Assembly: GCA_947643595.1 (NCBI GenBank)
Contig: CANRWP010000015.1
Coordinates: forward strand, 1 to 62,646
Length of the DNA: 62,646 bases
Source of the DNA: an uncultured bacterium
Lineage (GTDB): Bacteria > Bacillota > Clostridia > Lachnospirales > Lachnospiraceae
Reading direction: 5' to 3'
A program made the position numbers and the translations under genes. The notes under the pieces were generated by a model that worked only from the letters and a program-made list of their open reading frames with translations, was not told the DNA's origin and did not search any database. Shown in pieces: positions 1 to 9,839 of this stretch (position 1 is its first letter; each line of letters starts with the position of its first letter).

Positions 1-33
1 TGTAAAATAAGGAAATTTTTTATTTAGTTTTAT

Positions 34-99
34 TTAGCAAGTGGCAAACTCGGGCAGACTCAGTCCGCCGATCAAAGTGAGCGCATCGAAAACATTCAT
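34..99 (-). pseudogene. Truncated 5' end resembling a Na/Pi cotransporter gene
   Basis: A 21-codon reverse-strand frame starts at 99 behind a good ribosome site (AAAGGGGTG) and reads MNVFDALTLIGGLSL before running into PEFATC and a stop. The first 13 or so residues resemble the start of Na/Pi-cotransporter family proteins (MNIF..LTLIGGLALFLFGM from memory). The expected membrane protein does not follow, so this is either a remnant left by a deletion or insertion, or a chance small frame with a good ribosome site. The remnant reading is an inference from a short match. Confidence 0.3.
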
Positions 100-237
100 T
101 GTCTTTCACCCCTTTTTACTAAATTTTTATTTTATTTTAACAGTCGAATGTAAAATTTATTATTAGTATTGTGTAAAATCTGTGTAAAATTCTACCGATA
201 TGGGGAAGAATGTGAAAAGTATAAGATGAAAAGTTTA

Positions 238-266
238 TTGAGTTTTGTGTTCATCCATACTATAAT
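238..266 (+). promoter_or_regulatory. Sigma-A-type promoter for the cell-wall operon
   Basis: TTGAGT at 238-243 and TATAAT at 261-266 are separated by 17 bases, close to the housekeeping consensus. It lies about 90 bases upstream of the membrane-protein gene at 356 in an AT-rich stretch (120-290) where I see no other gene. Confidence 0.6.
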
Positions 267-355
267 ATAACTGAATGGTTTTTGTAATGGAAACGGGCAG
301 TCCTGCGGCGGACTGATCTGAACAGATAAAACAGGCAGGAAAAAAGAGGAACAAG

Positions 356-2155
356 ATGGAAAAAAGGGGAAAAATAAAACAGAATCTATACAGTCTGATC
401 GTGACAGTTCTGGTGGGATTTATTTATTTCTACATCAATCTTCCGGCGATCAATATACACTCGGAGGATTTTTACGGCTTTATCATGTTGCTTTGTCTGG
501 TGTACACGGGATGCATGATCTTTTTGGGAGGGGCGAAGACCCGTTCCGTGAAGGAGTTTATCCTGTTCAGCTGGAAGCAGGTGAAGCTGCCGTTTATCGT
601 GTTTTTGGCGATCGTCGCTGTGACGACGGTGGGCTATCTTTTCGGTCTTGTGATCTTCCGGGCTTCTGCGTATTCTTCCTTGATGCCTATTACGACCGGG
701 GATTTCACGGAGGATGTGGCGGAGATATCCATGGATCAGATTCCGATGTTGGATGAGGCTTCCGCCAATACGCTGGCGAACAGAAAGCTGGGGGAGTTGT
801 CCGACCTGGTATCTCAGTTTGTGGTCAGCGACACTTCGGCACAGATCAACTATAAAGCGAGGCCGGTGCGGGTGACGTACCTGCACTATGAGAGCTTTTT
901 CAAATGGTGGAGCAACCGTTCGGATGGTATCCCGGCCTATATGATAGTGGATATGGTGACGCAGGATGTCAATGTGGTGCGCCTGGAGGAAGGCATCAAG
1001 TATTCTCCGTCGGAGTATTTCAACAGGGATCTCTACCGTCATCTGCGCTTCAATTACCCTACGGCGATCTTTGAGAATGTCAATTTTGAGATCGACGAGG
1101 ATGGGGTGCCCTACTGGGTGGCTTCCGTGGTGGAAAAGCGGATCGGGCTTTTTAACGGCGATGATGTGCAGGGAGTGGTACTCTTGAACGCGGTGACAGG
1201 CGAGTGTGTTTACCATGATGTGGCCGATGTGCCGACCTGGGTGGACAGGGTGTACAGCGCGGGGCTGGTGGTGAACCAGTACAATTATTACGGCAGATAC
1301 CACAACGGCTTTTTCAACTCTCTCTTCACCCAGAGCGATTGTACCACGGCGACGACAGGCTATAACTATATCGCGATGAACGACGATGTGTATCTGTATA
1401 CCGGCATCACATCCATCAGCGGCGACAGAGGGAATATCGGCTTTATCCTGGTCAATCAGCGGACAAAGGACGCCCGCTATTATTCCTGTGCCGGGGCGGA
1501 GGAGTATTCGGCGATGTCTTCCGCCGAGGGCGCGGTGCAGCAGTTCAGCTATGACGCGACATTTCCGCTGCTTTTGAATATCTCGGATCAGCCCACCTAT
1601 TTTATGGCGCTGAAGGATGCGGCGGGTCTGGTGAAGATGTACGCGATGGTCAATGTGCAGCAGTATCAGATCGTGGCGACGGGAAATTCCGTCAGACAGT
1701 GCCAGGAGAATTATCATGAACTGCTGATCGACAATCAGGTTATCGAGGATGACAGGACTCATAATGACGGGATGCAGGGCGGTATGAATGGCGAGGCCTC
1801 GCCGGAGGGTATTTCCGGGGAAAACGGCGGGACGGGAGCGGAAAATACAAAGGAGAGCCCGGAGGAGGAACCCGGCATAGAGGAGTATGAAAAGATAGAC
1901 GGCACGGTCGGGGAGATCCGGACGGCGGTTGTGGAAAATAACACATGCTATTTTGTATCGATCTCCGAAATGGAGTCGGAAAGATATTTTATGCTGCGGG
2001 CGGATGAAAACCTGGAGGCGGTGCTGCTGAATGAGGGCGATACAGTGGAGCTTTATTATCTGCCGGGAGAGGGAACGGAGAGGATCGTGAAAGCGAAGCT
2101 GGGGAAAATTATCCGGGATATGGGGACACAGGAGGCTTCGGAGGAGACGAGATGA
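356..2155 (+). CDS. Membrane-anchored protein of unknown function, large extracytoplasmic region
   Basis: I do not recognise the family. The 599-residue product has three predicted membrane segments near residues 12-31, 41-57 and 76-97, then a roughly 370-residue soluble region rich in Tyr and Asn that is probably outside the membrane. A low-complexity Gly/Glu linker follows at about 475-510, with a small C-terminal beta-rich domain after it. The ATG start has a GAGGAAC ribosome site. The gene overlaps the downstream lysozyme gene by 4 bases (ATGA), so they are translationally coupled. With the lysozyme and amidase that follow, a role at the cell envelope is a reasonable inference. Confidence 0.75.
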   Translation: MEKRGKIKQNLYSLIVTVLVGFIYFYINLPAINIHSEDFYGFIMLLCLVYTGCMIFLGGAKTRSVKEFILFSWKQVKLPFIVFLAIVAVTTVGYLFGLVIFRASAYSSLMPITTGDFTEDVAEISMDQIPMLDEASANTLANRKLGELSDLVSQFVVSDTSAQINYKARPVRVTYLHYESFFKWWSNRSDGIPAYMIVDMVTQDVNVVRLEEGIKYSPSEYFNRDLYRHLRFNYPTAIFENVNFEIDEDGVPYWVASVVEKRIGLFNGDDVQGVVLLNAVTGECVYHDVADVPTWVDRVYSAGLVVNQYNYYGRYHNGFFNSLFTQSDCTTATTGYNYIAMNDDVYLYTGITSISGDRGNIGFILVNQRTKDARYYSCAGAEEYSAMSSAEGAVQQFSYDATFPLLLNISDQPTYFMALKDAAGLVKMYAMVNVQQYQIVATGNSVRQCQENYHELLIDNQVIEDDRTHNDGMQGGMNGEASPEGISGENGGTGAENTKESPEEEPGIEEYEKIDGTVGEIRTAVVENNTCYFVSISEMESERYFMLRADENLEAVLLNEGDTVELYYLPGEGTERIVKAKLGKIIRDMGTQEASEETR

Positions 2156-3684
2156 GACCAAAAGGTTTTTCGAAACTTTTGTTTGCGATCCCGTTCACGG
2201 TACTGGCGGCAGCGCTGCTCTTCTTTGGAGTAAAGCTGTTTTTGGGGAGAGATGCGGAGGAGAAAGCGCCGGTATCGGTGGAAAAGGTGGAAGCCGAACC
2301 GCTTGAGGAGATTCCCCGGGAATCCCCGGAAGAAGAGGGACAGGAGGAAACGGCGTCGGAAGAGCAGGAAGATCTGCCCGGAGAGGCGGAGCAGACGCAG
2401 GCCGAAGATCCTCAGGAACAAATAGTGGGAGAAGAGGAGGGCGCCGAGGCGGATATGTCCGAGGTGCAGACCGGCGCAGGCGAAAATGCCAACGTCACTA
2501 TCGGCATCGACGTCGCCAGATATCAGGGCGTGATCGACTGGCAGCAGGTGGCGGCCAGCGGTGTGCAGTTCGCCATGGTCCGGGTAGGCTACAGAACCCA
2601 GAGCGGCGGGGAGATCTGCGAGGATTCCACAGCGAAGTACAATATGCAGGAGGCGACAAAAAACGGGATCAAGATAGGGGCTTACTTTTTTTCCACCGCT
2701 GTCAGCGAGGCGGAGGCGAAGGAGGAGGCGGACTGGACGGCTGACTATATTTCCCAGTACCAGATCACCTACCCGGTGGCTTATAATTGTGAGGGGTACA
2801 GCAGCGAAGGCAGCAGACAGTTCGGGCTGGACAGGGCGGCGCGGAGCGATGCGGCGTTTGCGTTTCTGGACCGGATCTCGGAGCGCGGCTATACGCCCAT
2901 GTTCTATGCGGCGAAAAATGAGATGGAGGGCGACAGGGACTGGGATGTCAGCGCCATCTCCGCAAAATATAAAATATGGGTTTCTCAATATCCGCAGATG
3001 CCTTTTCCGCAGACTGAGAAATCTTCGTACAGCAAAAGTCACGCCATGTGGCAGTATACCAATCGGGGTACGATTCCCGGCATTCCGAAAAATGTGGATA
3101 TGAACGTGGCATATTTCGGATATGACGAGACGGCAGCGGCGTTAAACAGCGAGGCGCCGGAGGAAGTGGTTGCCAATGTGGAAGCCCTGGTGAATTTTAC
3201 GGAAGTGGATGAGACGGTTACGGCGAAGGATGTGGTAAATTTGAGAGATCGTCCCGGACAGGGGGCAGACAGTGTGGTACTCGGCACGCTGGCAAACGGG
3301 ACCACGGCGCAGCGCACGGGTATCAGCGACAGCGGCTGGTCCAGGCTTTTGATCGACGGACAGAAAGTGTATGCGGTATCCAGTTTCCTGACGACGGATA
3401 CTTCCTATGTGACGCCCGACCAGACGGCAGCGCAGGTGCCTGCGGTGCCCGACAACGGCATTAAGACGCAGTTTGCATCAGTGAACGAGAGCGTGACGGC
3501 AAAGATCGAAGTGAATTTGCGGACATTGCCCAGTGTCACGAACCCGGACGCCGCGGTGTCCGCCACATTGAAATACGGGGAATGGATCACCAGAACCGGT
3601 ATATCGGACAACGGCTGGTCGAGAGTGGAGTACAACGGACAGACGCTGTACTGTATCAGCAGTTATCTGAGTACGGCGCCGTAG
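2152..3684 (+). CDS. GH25 family lysozyme-like protein with two SH3-type repeats
   Basis: Residues 1-26 form a signal/anchor segment and 40-110 a very acidic linker. A glycoside hydrolase family 25 domain follows (about 115-325), starting IGIDVARYQGVIDW and containing FAMVRVGYR, GAYFFS and MWQYT. Two bacterial SH3 repeats fill the C-terminus (about 352-415 and 445-508), each with VNLR and SGW or NGW motifs, typical of wall binding. GH25 enzymes cleave the MurNAc-GlcNAc bond of peptidoglycan. The usual Asp-x-Glu catalytic pair is here YNCEG, Asn212 and Glu214, so the first acid is changed. The gene is coupled to the upstream membrane protein and precedes an amidase. Confidence 0.88.
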   Translation: MRPKGFSKLLFAIPFTVLAAALLFFGVKLFLGRDAEEKAPVSVEKVEAEPLEEIPRESPEEEGQEETASEEQEDLPGEAEQTQAEDPQEQIVGEEEGAEADMSEVQTGAGENANVTIGIDVARYQGVIDWQQVAASGVQFAMVRVGYRTQSGGEICEDSTAKYNMQEATKNGIKIGAYFFSTAVSEAEAKEEADWTADYISQYQITYPVAYNCEGYSSEGSRQFGLDRAARSDAAFAFLDRISERGYTPMFYAAKNEMEGDRDWDVSAISAKYKIWVSQYPQMPFPQTEKSSYSKSHAMWQYTNRGTIPGIPKNVDMNVAYFGYDETAAALNSEAPEEVVANVEALVNFTEVDETVTAKDVVNLRDRPGQGADSVVLGTLANGTTAQRTGISDSGWSRLLIDGQKVYAVSSFLTTDTSYVTPDQTAAQVPAVPDNGIKTQFASVNESVTAKIEVNLRTLPSVTNPDAAVSATLKYGEWITRTGISDNGWSRVEYNGQTLYCISSYLSTAP

Positions 3685-3705
3685 ACGAAGGATGAGGAGA
3701 ATGAC

Positions 3706-4749
3706 ATGAAATATAACAACAGGAAAAAAACGACAGCGCTTCTCATGGCAGCCTGCCTTCTGGCCTGCGGATTTTTTATGAAGCCCGTTATGAAAACGGA
3801 AGCCCGGACACCGCTGGTGATCTGTATCGATCCGGGACACGGAGGCGAAAACGGCGGAGCCATGTATAATGGCCTCTGGGAGAAAGATCTGACGCTGCAG
3901 ATCGCGAATGCCATGTATCAGGAACTTTCTCTGTATGACGGGGTTACGGTCGTTATGACCAGAACAGCCGATGTGGATTTGTCGCTGGAACAGCGGGCGC
4001 AGATCGCCGCGGGGGCGGGAGCGGATTTTCTCTACAGTATCCACTTAAACGCCTCCCCTTCCCACAATCTCTTCGGTTCCGAAGTGTGGGTTTCGGGGTA
4101 CGGCAATCACTATGCAAAAGGGATGAGTTTCGGCAATATCGTCCTGCAGCAGCTCTCGGCGGATGTGGGTGTATATCCCAGGGGTGTGAAAACAAAACTG
4201 CGGGAGAGCGGAAACGGCGATTACTATGGTGTCATCCATCAGGCCAGGCGTCTGGGGGTGACGGCGGCGATCATCGAGCACTGCCATATGGACGAGGCGC
4301 ACGACAATGAATTTTACAGAGGCGAGGGGGCTTTGGAGAGACTCGGAAAGGCGGATGCAACGGCGGTGGCGAAATATTACGGTCTGAAATCGTCGGCTTT
4401 GGGGGTGGATTACAGCAATTATACCTATTTACAGTACCCCAACGCCGGAACGCCGAAGATGCAGGATATGACGGATCCGGAGGTGGCTCAGATCGAGCTG
4501 CTGTTCTACGATAAGGATACAGGGCGCGTCCGGCTCCATGCGAGGGCTAAGGATGCCCAGAGCCGGATCATTTATTACAGCTTCAGCGGGGACGGAGGAC
4601 AGACCTGGTCGGGATTGTGGGGCTGGGCGCCCGCGGGAGAAGGCTGCATTGAACTGACTCTGCCGGAAAACAGCACCGGGGAGGTCTGCGTCCGGGTACA
4701 TAACGAGTATGACAGATTTACGGAGAGCAATCATATCTTTTTGCAATAA
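3706..4749 (+). CDS. N-acetylmuramoyl-L-alanine amidase (Amidase_3 family)
   Basis: A secreted zinc amidase that cuts the MurNAc to L-Ala bond of peptidoglycan. A signal peptide (residues 1-30, with an AALLMAACLLACGFF-like core) precedes the Amidase_3 domain (about 36-220). The zinc ligands are visible: His in IDPGHGG, Glu in GLWEKD, His in SIHLNAS, plus the catalytic Glu in IIEHCHMD. The last 110 residues, containing GDGGQTWSG, look like a beta-sandwich appendage. It lies 21 bases after the GH25 gene, so glycan- and peptide-side hydrolases are co-transcribed. Confidence 0.9.
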   Translation: MKYNNRKKTTALLMAACLLACGFFMKPVMKTEARTPLVICIDPGHGGENGGAMYNGLWEKDLTLQIANAMYQELSLYDGVTVVMTRTADVDLSLEQRAQIAAGAGADFLYSIHLNASPSHNLFGSEVWVSGYGNHYAKGMSFGNIVLQQLSADVGVYPRGVKTKLRESGNGDYYGVIHQARRLGVTAAIIEHCHMDEAHDNEFYRGEGALERLGKADATAVAKYYGLKSSALGVDYSNYTYLQYPNAGTPKMQDMTDPEVAQIELLFYDKDTGRVRLHARAKDAQSRIIYYSFSGDGGQTWSGLWGWAPAGEGCIELTLPENSTGEVCVRVHNEYDRFTESNHIFLQ

Positions 4750-4788
4750 TATTTTATGATAGACAATTAGGAGATGACGGCATAAGTT

Positions 4789-7164
4789 ATGACAAAAGAG
4801 ACTGTGATGTTGAATGATCTGGAGATCGGGCGTTCGGCGAGGATCGAGTCGGTGGGCGGGGAGGGAGCCCTGCGCCAGCACTTTCTGGACATGGGGCTGA
4901 TACCCGGCGCGGAGGTGACATTGGTGAAGTTCGCCCCCATGGGGGACCCGATGGAGCTGCTGATCCACGGTTACGAGCTGACGCTTAGATTGGACGATGC
5001 GGCGAAGATTGAGATAGAACCGCTGACAGGGCAGACAGAGGAGAGAAGCAGGGGCACTGGCAGGGAAGATCAGGGAAAGGCGAAGAAGGAGCATCCGGGG
5101 CTTGGCGAGGGCGGAAAATATCATGCCAGGGGGGATGGTGATCCGCGGCCTCCCGGCAGTATCCTTACTTTTGCTCTGGCGGGAAACCAGAACTGCGGCA
5201 AGACGACGCTGTTCAATCAGCTGACCGGTGCCAACCAGCATGTGGGCAATTTCCCGGGGGTGACCGTGGACCGCAAGAGCGGGGTGATCAAGGGCTATCC
5301 GAAGACCGAGATCACCGATCTGCCGGGGATTTACTCAATGTCGCCCTACAGCGCGGAGGAGATCGTAACAAGACAGTTTATCATAAACGAAAAACCCACG
5401 GGTATTATCAATATTGTGGATGCCATGAATATCGAGCGCAACCTCTATCTGACCATGCAGCTGATGGAGCTGGGAATTCCGATGGTGTTAGCGCTAAACA
5501 TGATGGATGAAGTGCGGGGCAACGGCGGTGCGATACGCATCAATGAGATGGAGTCGTTGCTGGGGATTCCGGTGGTTCCGATTTCGGCGGCGAAGAACGA
5601 GGGTGTGGACGAGCTGGTGAATCATGCCGTCCATGTGGCAAACTATCAGGAGAAGCCCGGTCGTATGGACTTTTGTGATGAGAAAGATCACGGCGGTGCG
5701 GTACATAGATGTCTTCACGGCATTATGCATCTGGTGCAGGATCATGCGGAGGCGGCGGGGATTCCCGTGCGGTTTGCGGCCACCAAGCTGGTGGAGGGGG
5801 ATGAGAGGATTGAAAATGCTCTGTCCCTGTCCGGGAACGAAAAAGAGATGTTGGAGCATATCATTGTGCAGATGGAGGAGGAGCGGGGACTGGACCGCGC
5901 GGCCGCCATTGCGGATATGCGGTTTACCTTTATCCGGAGCCTGGTGGATGCGACGGTAGTGAAACCCGGGGAGAGCAGGGAGCACGCGAGAAGCAGAAGG
6001 ATCGACCGGCTTCTGACCGGAAAATACACGGCAATTCCCGCGTTTGTCGGTATTATGGGAATGGTATTCTTTTTGACGTTCAATGTGATAGGTGTTTTTC
6101 TGCAGGGGCTGCTGGAGATGGGGATCGATGCGTTTATGCAGGCGGTGGACCGCACCTTTACGGCGTGGCATGTGAACAGCGCCCTGCATTCGCTGGTGAT
6201 CGACGGGATCTTTACCGGCGTGGGCAGTGTGCTGAGTTTTCTGCCGGTGATTGTGACATTGTTTTTCTTTTTATCGCTGTTGGAAGATACCGGTTATATG
6301 GCGAGGGTGGCCTTTGTGATGGATAAGCTCCTTCGGAAGATCGGCCTCTCCGGCAGAAGTATCGTGCCGATGTTAATTGGCTTCGGCTGTACGGTACCCG
6401 GCGTGATGGCGAGCCGGACGCTGCCCTCGGAGCGGGACCGTAAGATGACGATCCTGCTGACTCCGTTTATGAGCTGTTCGGCAAAGCTGCCGATCTACGG
6501 TTTCTTTACGGCGGCGTTCTTCCCGGGGCGGGGAGGCCTTATTATGGTGGGGCTCTACTTTTTCGGTATTTTCGCGGGTATCCTGACCGCTCTTCTCTTT
6601 AAGAACACTCTCTTTAAGGGGGAGGCGGTGCCCTTTGTGATGGAACTGCCGAATTACCGGCTGCCCGGCGTGAAAAATGTGGCGCGGCTTCTGTGGGATA
6701 AGGCAAAGGATTTTTTACAGCGCGCCTTCACGGTGATTTTTATGGCGACCATCGTGATCTGGTTTCTGCAGACATTTAATCCGCACTTTGGCATTGTGGC
6801 AGATTCTAAGGAAAGTATCCTGGCTATGACGGCAAGCCTGATCGCGCCGCTCTTTGCGCCGCTTGGTTTCGGCGACTGGCGGATATCCACGGCTCTGATC
6901 ACCGGCTTCATGGCGAAGGAGAGCGTGGTATCCACGCTGACAGTGCTTTTCGGGTCGGGGCAGACAATCACGGAGATGCTCACGCCCGTGTCTGCGGCAT
7001 CACTTTTGGTGTTTTGCCTGCTGTATACGCCCTGTGTGGCGGCGGTGGCGGCGGTGAAGCGCGAACTGGGCGGTAAATGGGCGTTGACGATGGTGTTTGG
7101 GCAATGTGTGATTGCGTGGATCTGCGCTTTTGTGGTGAGAATCATTTTATCGGCGATATTGTGA
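4789..7164 (+). CDS. feoB: Ferrous iron transporter FeoB with fused N-terminal FeoA domain
   Basis: A GTPase-coupled Fe(II) uptake permease of the cytoplasmic membrane. Residues 1-80 are an SH3-like FeoA domain (LNDLEIGRSARIESV, FLDMGLIPGAEV). A charged linker (80-122) is followed by the G domain with G1 AGNQNCGKTT at 131-140, G3 DLPG and G4 NMMD, a GDI region, then the permease core with Gate motifs around GFGCTVPG and PFMSCSAKLP and about ten membrane segments. At 791 residues it is long for FeoB because of the FeoA fusion. No separate feoA or feoC is nearby. The ATG is preceded by AGGAGATG. Confidence 0.96.
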   Translation: MTKETVMLNDLEIGRSARIESVGGEGALRQHFLDMGLIPGAEVTLVKFAPMGDPMELLIHGYELTLRLDDAAKIEIEPLTGQTEERSRGTGREDQGKAKKEHPGLGEGGKYHARGDGDPRPPGSILTFALAGNQNCGKTTLFNQLTGANQHVGNFPGVTVDRKSGVIKGYPKTEITDLPGIYSMSPYSAEEIVTRQFIINEKPTGIINIVDAMNIERNLYLTMQLMELGIPMVLALNMMDEVRGNGGAIRINEMESLLGIPVVPISAAKNEGVDELVNHAVHVANYQEKPGRMDFCDEKDHGGAVHRCLHGIMHLVQDHAEAAGIPVRFAATKLVEGDERIENALSLSGNEKEMLEHIIVQMEEERGLDRAAAIADMRFTFIRSLVDATVVKPGESREHARSRRIDRLLTGKYTAIPAFVGIMGMVFFLTFNVIGVFLQGLLEMGIDAFMQAVDRTFTAWHVNSALHSLVIDGIFTGVGSVLSFLPVIVTLFFFLSLLEDTGYMARVAFVMDKLLRKIGLSGRSIVPMLIGFGCTVPGVMASRTLPSERDRKMTILLTPFMSCSAKLPIYGFFTAAFFPGRGGLIMVGLYFFGIFAGILTALLFKNTLFKGEAVPFVMELPNYRLPGVKNVARLLWDKAKDFLQRAFTVIFMATIVIWFLQTFNPHFGIVADSKESILAMTASLIAPLFAPLGFGDWRISTALITGFMAKESVVSTLTVLFGSGQTITEMLTPVSAASLLVFCLLYTPCVAAVAAVKRELGGKWALTMVFGQCVIAWICAFVVRIILSAIL

Positions 7165-7212
7165 CCGGAGTAAAAAGATAAAATAAAGACAGAATAAAGG
7201 GTGAGGAAGTAA

Positions 7213-9774
7213 ATGGAAAATCAAAAAACGAAGAAGCAGGGGCATACCACACATTTTCTGATAGGGAGTTTTGCCATGCTTCTGATCATCAGTATTGGGG
7301 CGTTTGTCTGTCTGGGCTACTATATGGGCAGAGTCAGTGAGAACTCTATCGACAAAGTGGGCAACGTGTATATGGCGGGTATCAAGGAACATATCGTCGC
7401 GCATTTCCGGACGCTGATCGATCTGAAATTTGAGCAGGTGGAGGCGGTGGTGAAAGTTGTTCCGAACGATATGGACAATGCGGAGGAACTGTATGAGGAG
7501 CTGGTCTATCGGAGCAATGTGCGGAATTTTTACTATCTGGCGCTCTGTGCTGAGGATGGCAGGATCGAGATGCTGGACGGGGAATTTTTTCAGTTTGCCG
7601 ATCCCGATCCGTTTTTTGAGTCTTTGAAAAGGGGAGAGAAAAAGGTTGCGGTAGGAAGAGATATCAACGGCAATGAGGTGATCATCTTCGGCGTCAGCGC
7701 CGATTATCCGATGAAAAACGGGGAAAAATGTCTGGCTATGGCGGCGGCTGTGCCGATAGAATACATCAGCACAATGTTGGGGACGGACGAGGACGAGGAC
7801 GCGCTGATCTATTCCCACATTATCCGAAAGGACGGAAGCTTTATCGTGAGCGATATGAGCGATGAGTATCCGGATTATTTCAGCGCCCTGTACGGGAGAT
7901 ACGACCATGACGATCCGGTAAAGATAGAGAATTATATTCAGGATCTTTCCGCATCCATGGAGAAAAAGGAAGACTATTCCAGCATCATGAATTTCGAGGG
8001 AAGCAGTCAGCAGATCTATTGTACGCTTCTGCCCTACTCGGAGTGGCATCTTCTGACCATCCTGCCTTTCGGCGTATTGAATGAGACTGTGGAAAATATG
8101 AACAGAAGCCGGACGGCGGCGACGATGCTTGTCTGTGCGGTGATCCTGGTCGTTCTGCTCACTATCTTCTTTACCTATTTCCGGATTACCCGCCAGCAGC
8201 TGCGGGATCTGGAGCTGGCCAGGGAGGAGGCGCTGGAGGCGAACAAGGCGAAGAGTACTTTCCTGTCCAACATGAGTCATGATATCCGGACGCCGATGAA
8301 TGCGATCGTGGGCATGACGGCGATCGCGACGGCGCACATCGACGACAGGGAACAGGTGCAGAATTGTCTGCGCAAGATCACGCTGTCCGGCAAGCATCTG
8401 CTGGGGCTGATCAACGATGTGCTGGATATGTCCAAGATCGAGAGCGGCAAGATGACGCTGACGGAGGAGAGGATCTCTCTGCGGGAGGTCGTGGAAGGCG
8501 TGGTCGGCATCGTGCAGACTCAGGTGAGAGGGAAAGATCAGAATTTCAATGTACATATTGATAATATTGTGACGGAGGAGGTGTACTGTGACTCTGTCCG
8601 GCTCAATCAGGTGATGCTCAATCTGCTGTCCAATGCGGTGAAGTATACGCAGGAGGGCGGTACGATCCAGCTGTCCCTGTTTCAGGAGGAGGCGCCGCCG
8701 GAGAAGGGCGAGGATTATATCAGGACGCATCTCACAGTGCGTGACAACGGGATCGGCATGTCCCCGGAGTTTGTCGAGCATGTCTTTGACTCTTATTCCA
8801 GGGCGGACAGCAGGCGGGTGCACAAAACTGAGGGTGCGGGACTGGGCATGGCGATCGCAAAGCATATCATCAACGCGATGGAGGGAAGTATCACCGTTAA
8901 GAGCGAACAGGGTAAAGGAACGGAATTTCAGGTGATACTGGATCTGGAGAAGGCTGAGGTGGAGGAGGTCAATATGATCCTGCCGGCGTGGAAGATGCTG
9001 GTGGTGGATGATGACGAGACATTATGCCGCACGGCGGTGGAGTCCCTGGATTCCATCGGCATACAGGCCGACTGGACGCTGAGCGGGGAGAAGGCCATAG
9101 AGATGATAACAAAGCATCACAGGATGCGGGACGATTATCAGATCGTTCTGTTGGACTGGAAGCTTCCGGGAATGGACGGTATCATGGTGGCAAGACAGAT
9201 CAGGCGTATTCTGAATGAAGAGGTGCCGATCATTCTGATCTCTGCCTACGACTGGAACGAGTTTGAGGAGGAGGCGAAAGATGCCGGCATTGACGGCTTT
9301 ATCGCGAAGCCTCTGTTCAAATCCACGCTGTACCACGGGCTGAAGAGGTACATGGATGTGGAGGAACAGCAGATAGAGAAAGATATGGACCTGACGGGAC
9401 ACCGCATCCTGGTGGCGGAGGACAATGATCTGAACTGGGAGATTCTCTCGGAATTGCTCTCGGATATCGGGATGGAACTGGAGTGGGCGGAGAACGGAAA
9501 GGTCTGTCTGGACAAATTCAGGGAATCCGGGGAAGGGCATTATGAAGCGATCCTGATGGATGTGCGGATGCCGGTGATGACGGGTTATGAGGCGACCGAG
9601 GCGATCCGGGCACTGGAGAGGGAGGATGCGAAGACGATCCCGATCATTGCCATGACGGCGGATGCGTTCTCCGAGGACATCAGGCGGTGCCTGGACAGCG
9701 GAATGAATGCGCATACGGCAAAGCCTATCAATCTTGATGAGGTGGTGGCACTGCTGAAAAAATATATGCTGTAA
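7213..9774 (+). CDS. Hybrid sensor histidine kinase with two receiver domains
   Basis: Membrane segments near residues 18-40 and 298-320 flank a Cache-like extracytoplasmic sensor. The HisKA domain carries the phospho-acceptor His356 in LSNMSHDIRTPMNAI, followed by the HATPase domain with N (NLLSNAVKY), G1 (DNGIGM) and G2 (GAGLGMAI) boxes. Two receiver domains follow with phospho-acceptors Asp648 (DWKLPGMDG) and Asp783 (MDVRMPVMTG). No DNA-binding output domain or separate response regulator is adjacent, so its target is unknown. It starts 48 bases after feoB, which may hint at co-expression, and ends at a strong terminator. Confidence 0.92.
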   Translation: MENQKTKKQGHTTHFLIGSFAMLLIISIGAFVCLGYYMGRVSENSIDKVGNVYMAGIKEHIVAHFRTLIDLKFEQVEAVVKVVPNDMDNAEELYEELVYRSNVRNFYYLALCAEDGRIEMLDGEFFQFADPDPFFESLKRGEKKVAVGRDINGNEVIIFGVSADYPMKNGEKCLAMAAAVPIEYISTMLGTDEDEDALIYSHIIRKDGSFIVSDMSDEYPDYFSALYGRYDHDDPVKIENYIQDLSASMEKKEDYSSIMNFEGSSQQIYCTLLPYSEWHLLTILPFGVLNETVENMNRSRTAATMLVCAVILVVLLTIFFTYFRITRQQLRDLELAREEALEANKAKSTFLSNMSHDIRTPMNAIVGMTAIATAHIDDREQVQNCLRKITLSGKHLLGLINDVLDMSKIESGKMTLTEERISLREVVEGVVGIVQTQVRGKDQNFNVHIDNIVTEEVYCDSVRLNQVMLNLLSNAVKYTQEGGTIQLSLFQEEAPPEKGEDYIRTHLTVRDNGIGMSPEFVEHVFDSYSRADSRRVHKTEGAGLGMAIAKHIINAMEGSITVKSEQGKGTEFQVILDLEKAEVEEVNMILPAWKMLVVDDDETLCRTAVESLDSIGIQADWTLSGEKAIEMITKHHRMRDDYQIVLLDWKLPGMDGIMVARQIRRILNEEVPIILISAYDWNEFEEEAKDAGIDGFIAKPLFKSTLYHGLKRYMDVEEQQIEKDMDLTGHRILVAEDNDLNWEILSELLSDIGMELEWAENGKVCLDKFRESGEGHYEAILMDVRMPVMTGYEATEAIRALEREDAKTIPIIAMTADAFSEDIRRCLDSGMNAHTAKPINLDEVVALLKKYML

Positions 9775-9791
9775 ACCGTATAAGGAATCGG

Positions 9792-9823
9792 AGCCGGATC
9801 GTAGGGATATGATCCGGCTTTTT
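9792..9823 (+). terminator. Rho-independent terminator after the hybrid kinase
   Basis: AGCCGGATC at 9792-9800 pairs perfectly with GATCCGGCT at 9811-9819 across a 10-base loop and is followed by a T run. It ends just before the sbcD ribosome site, so sbcDC needs its own promoter or readthrough. Confidence 0.85.
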
Positions 9824-9839
9824 CGGAAGGAGAGTACAG

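Noticed and set aside
386..2161. Very long open frames on the strand opposite strong genes (also opposite 7147-8865, 10149-12281 and 21693-24017).
   Set aside because: They lack ribosome sites and protein-family signals, are His/Arg/Leu-rich, and lie exactly opposite well-supported genes. They come from codon bias on the coding strand.
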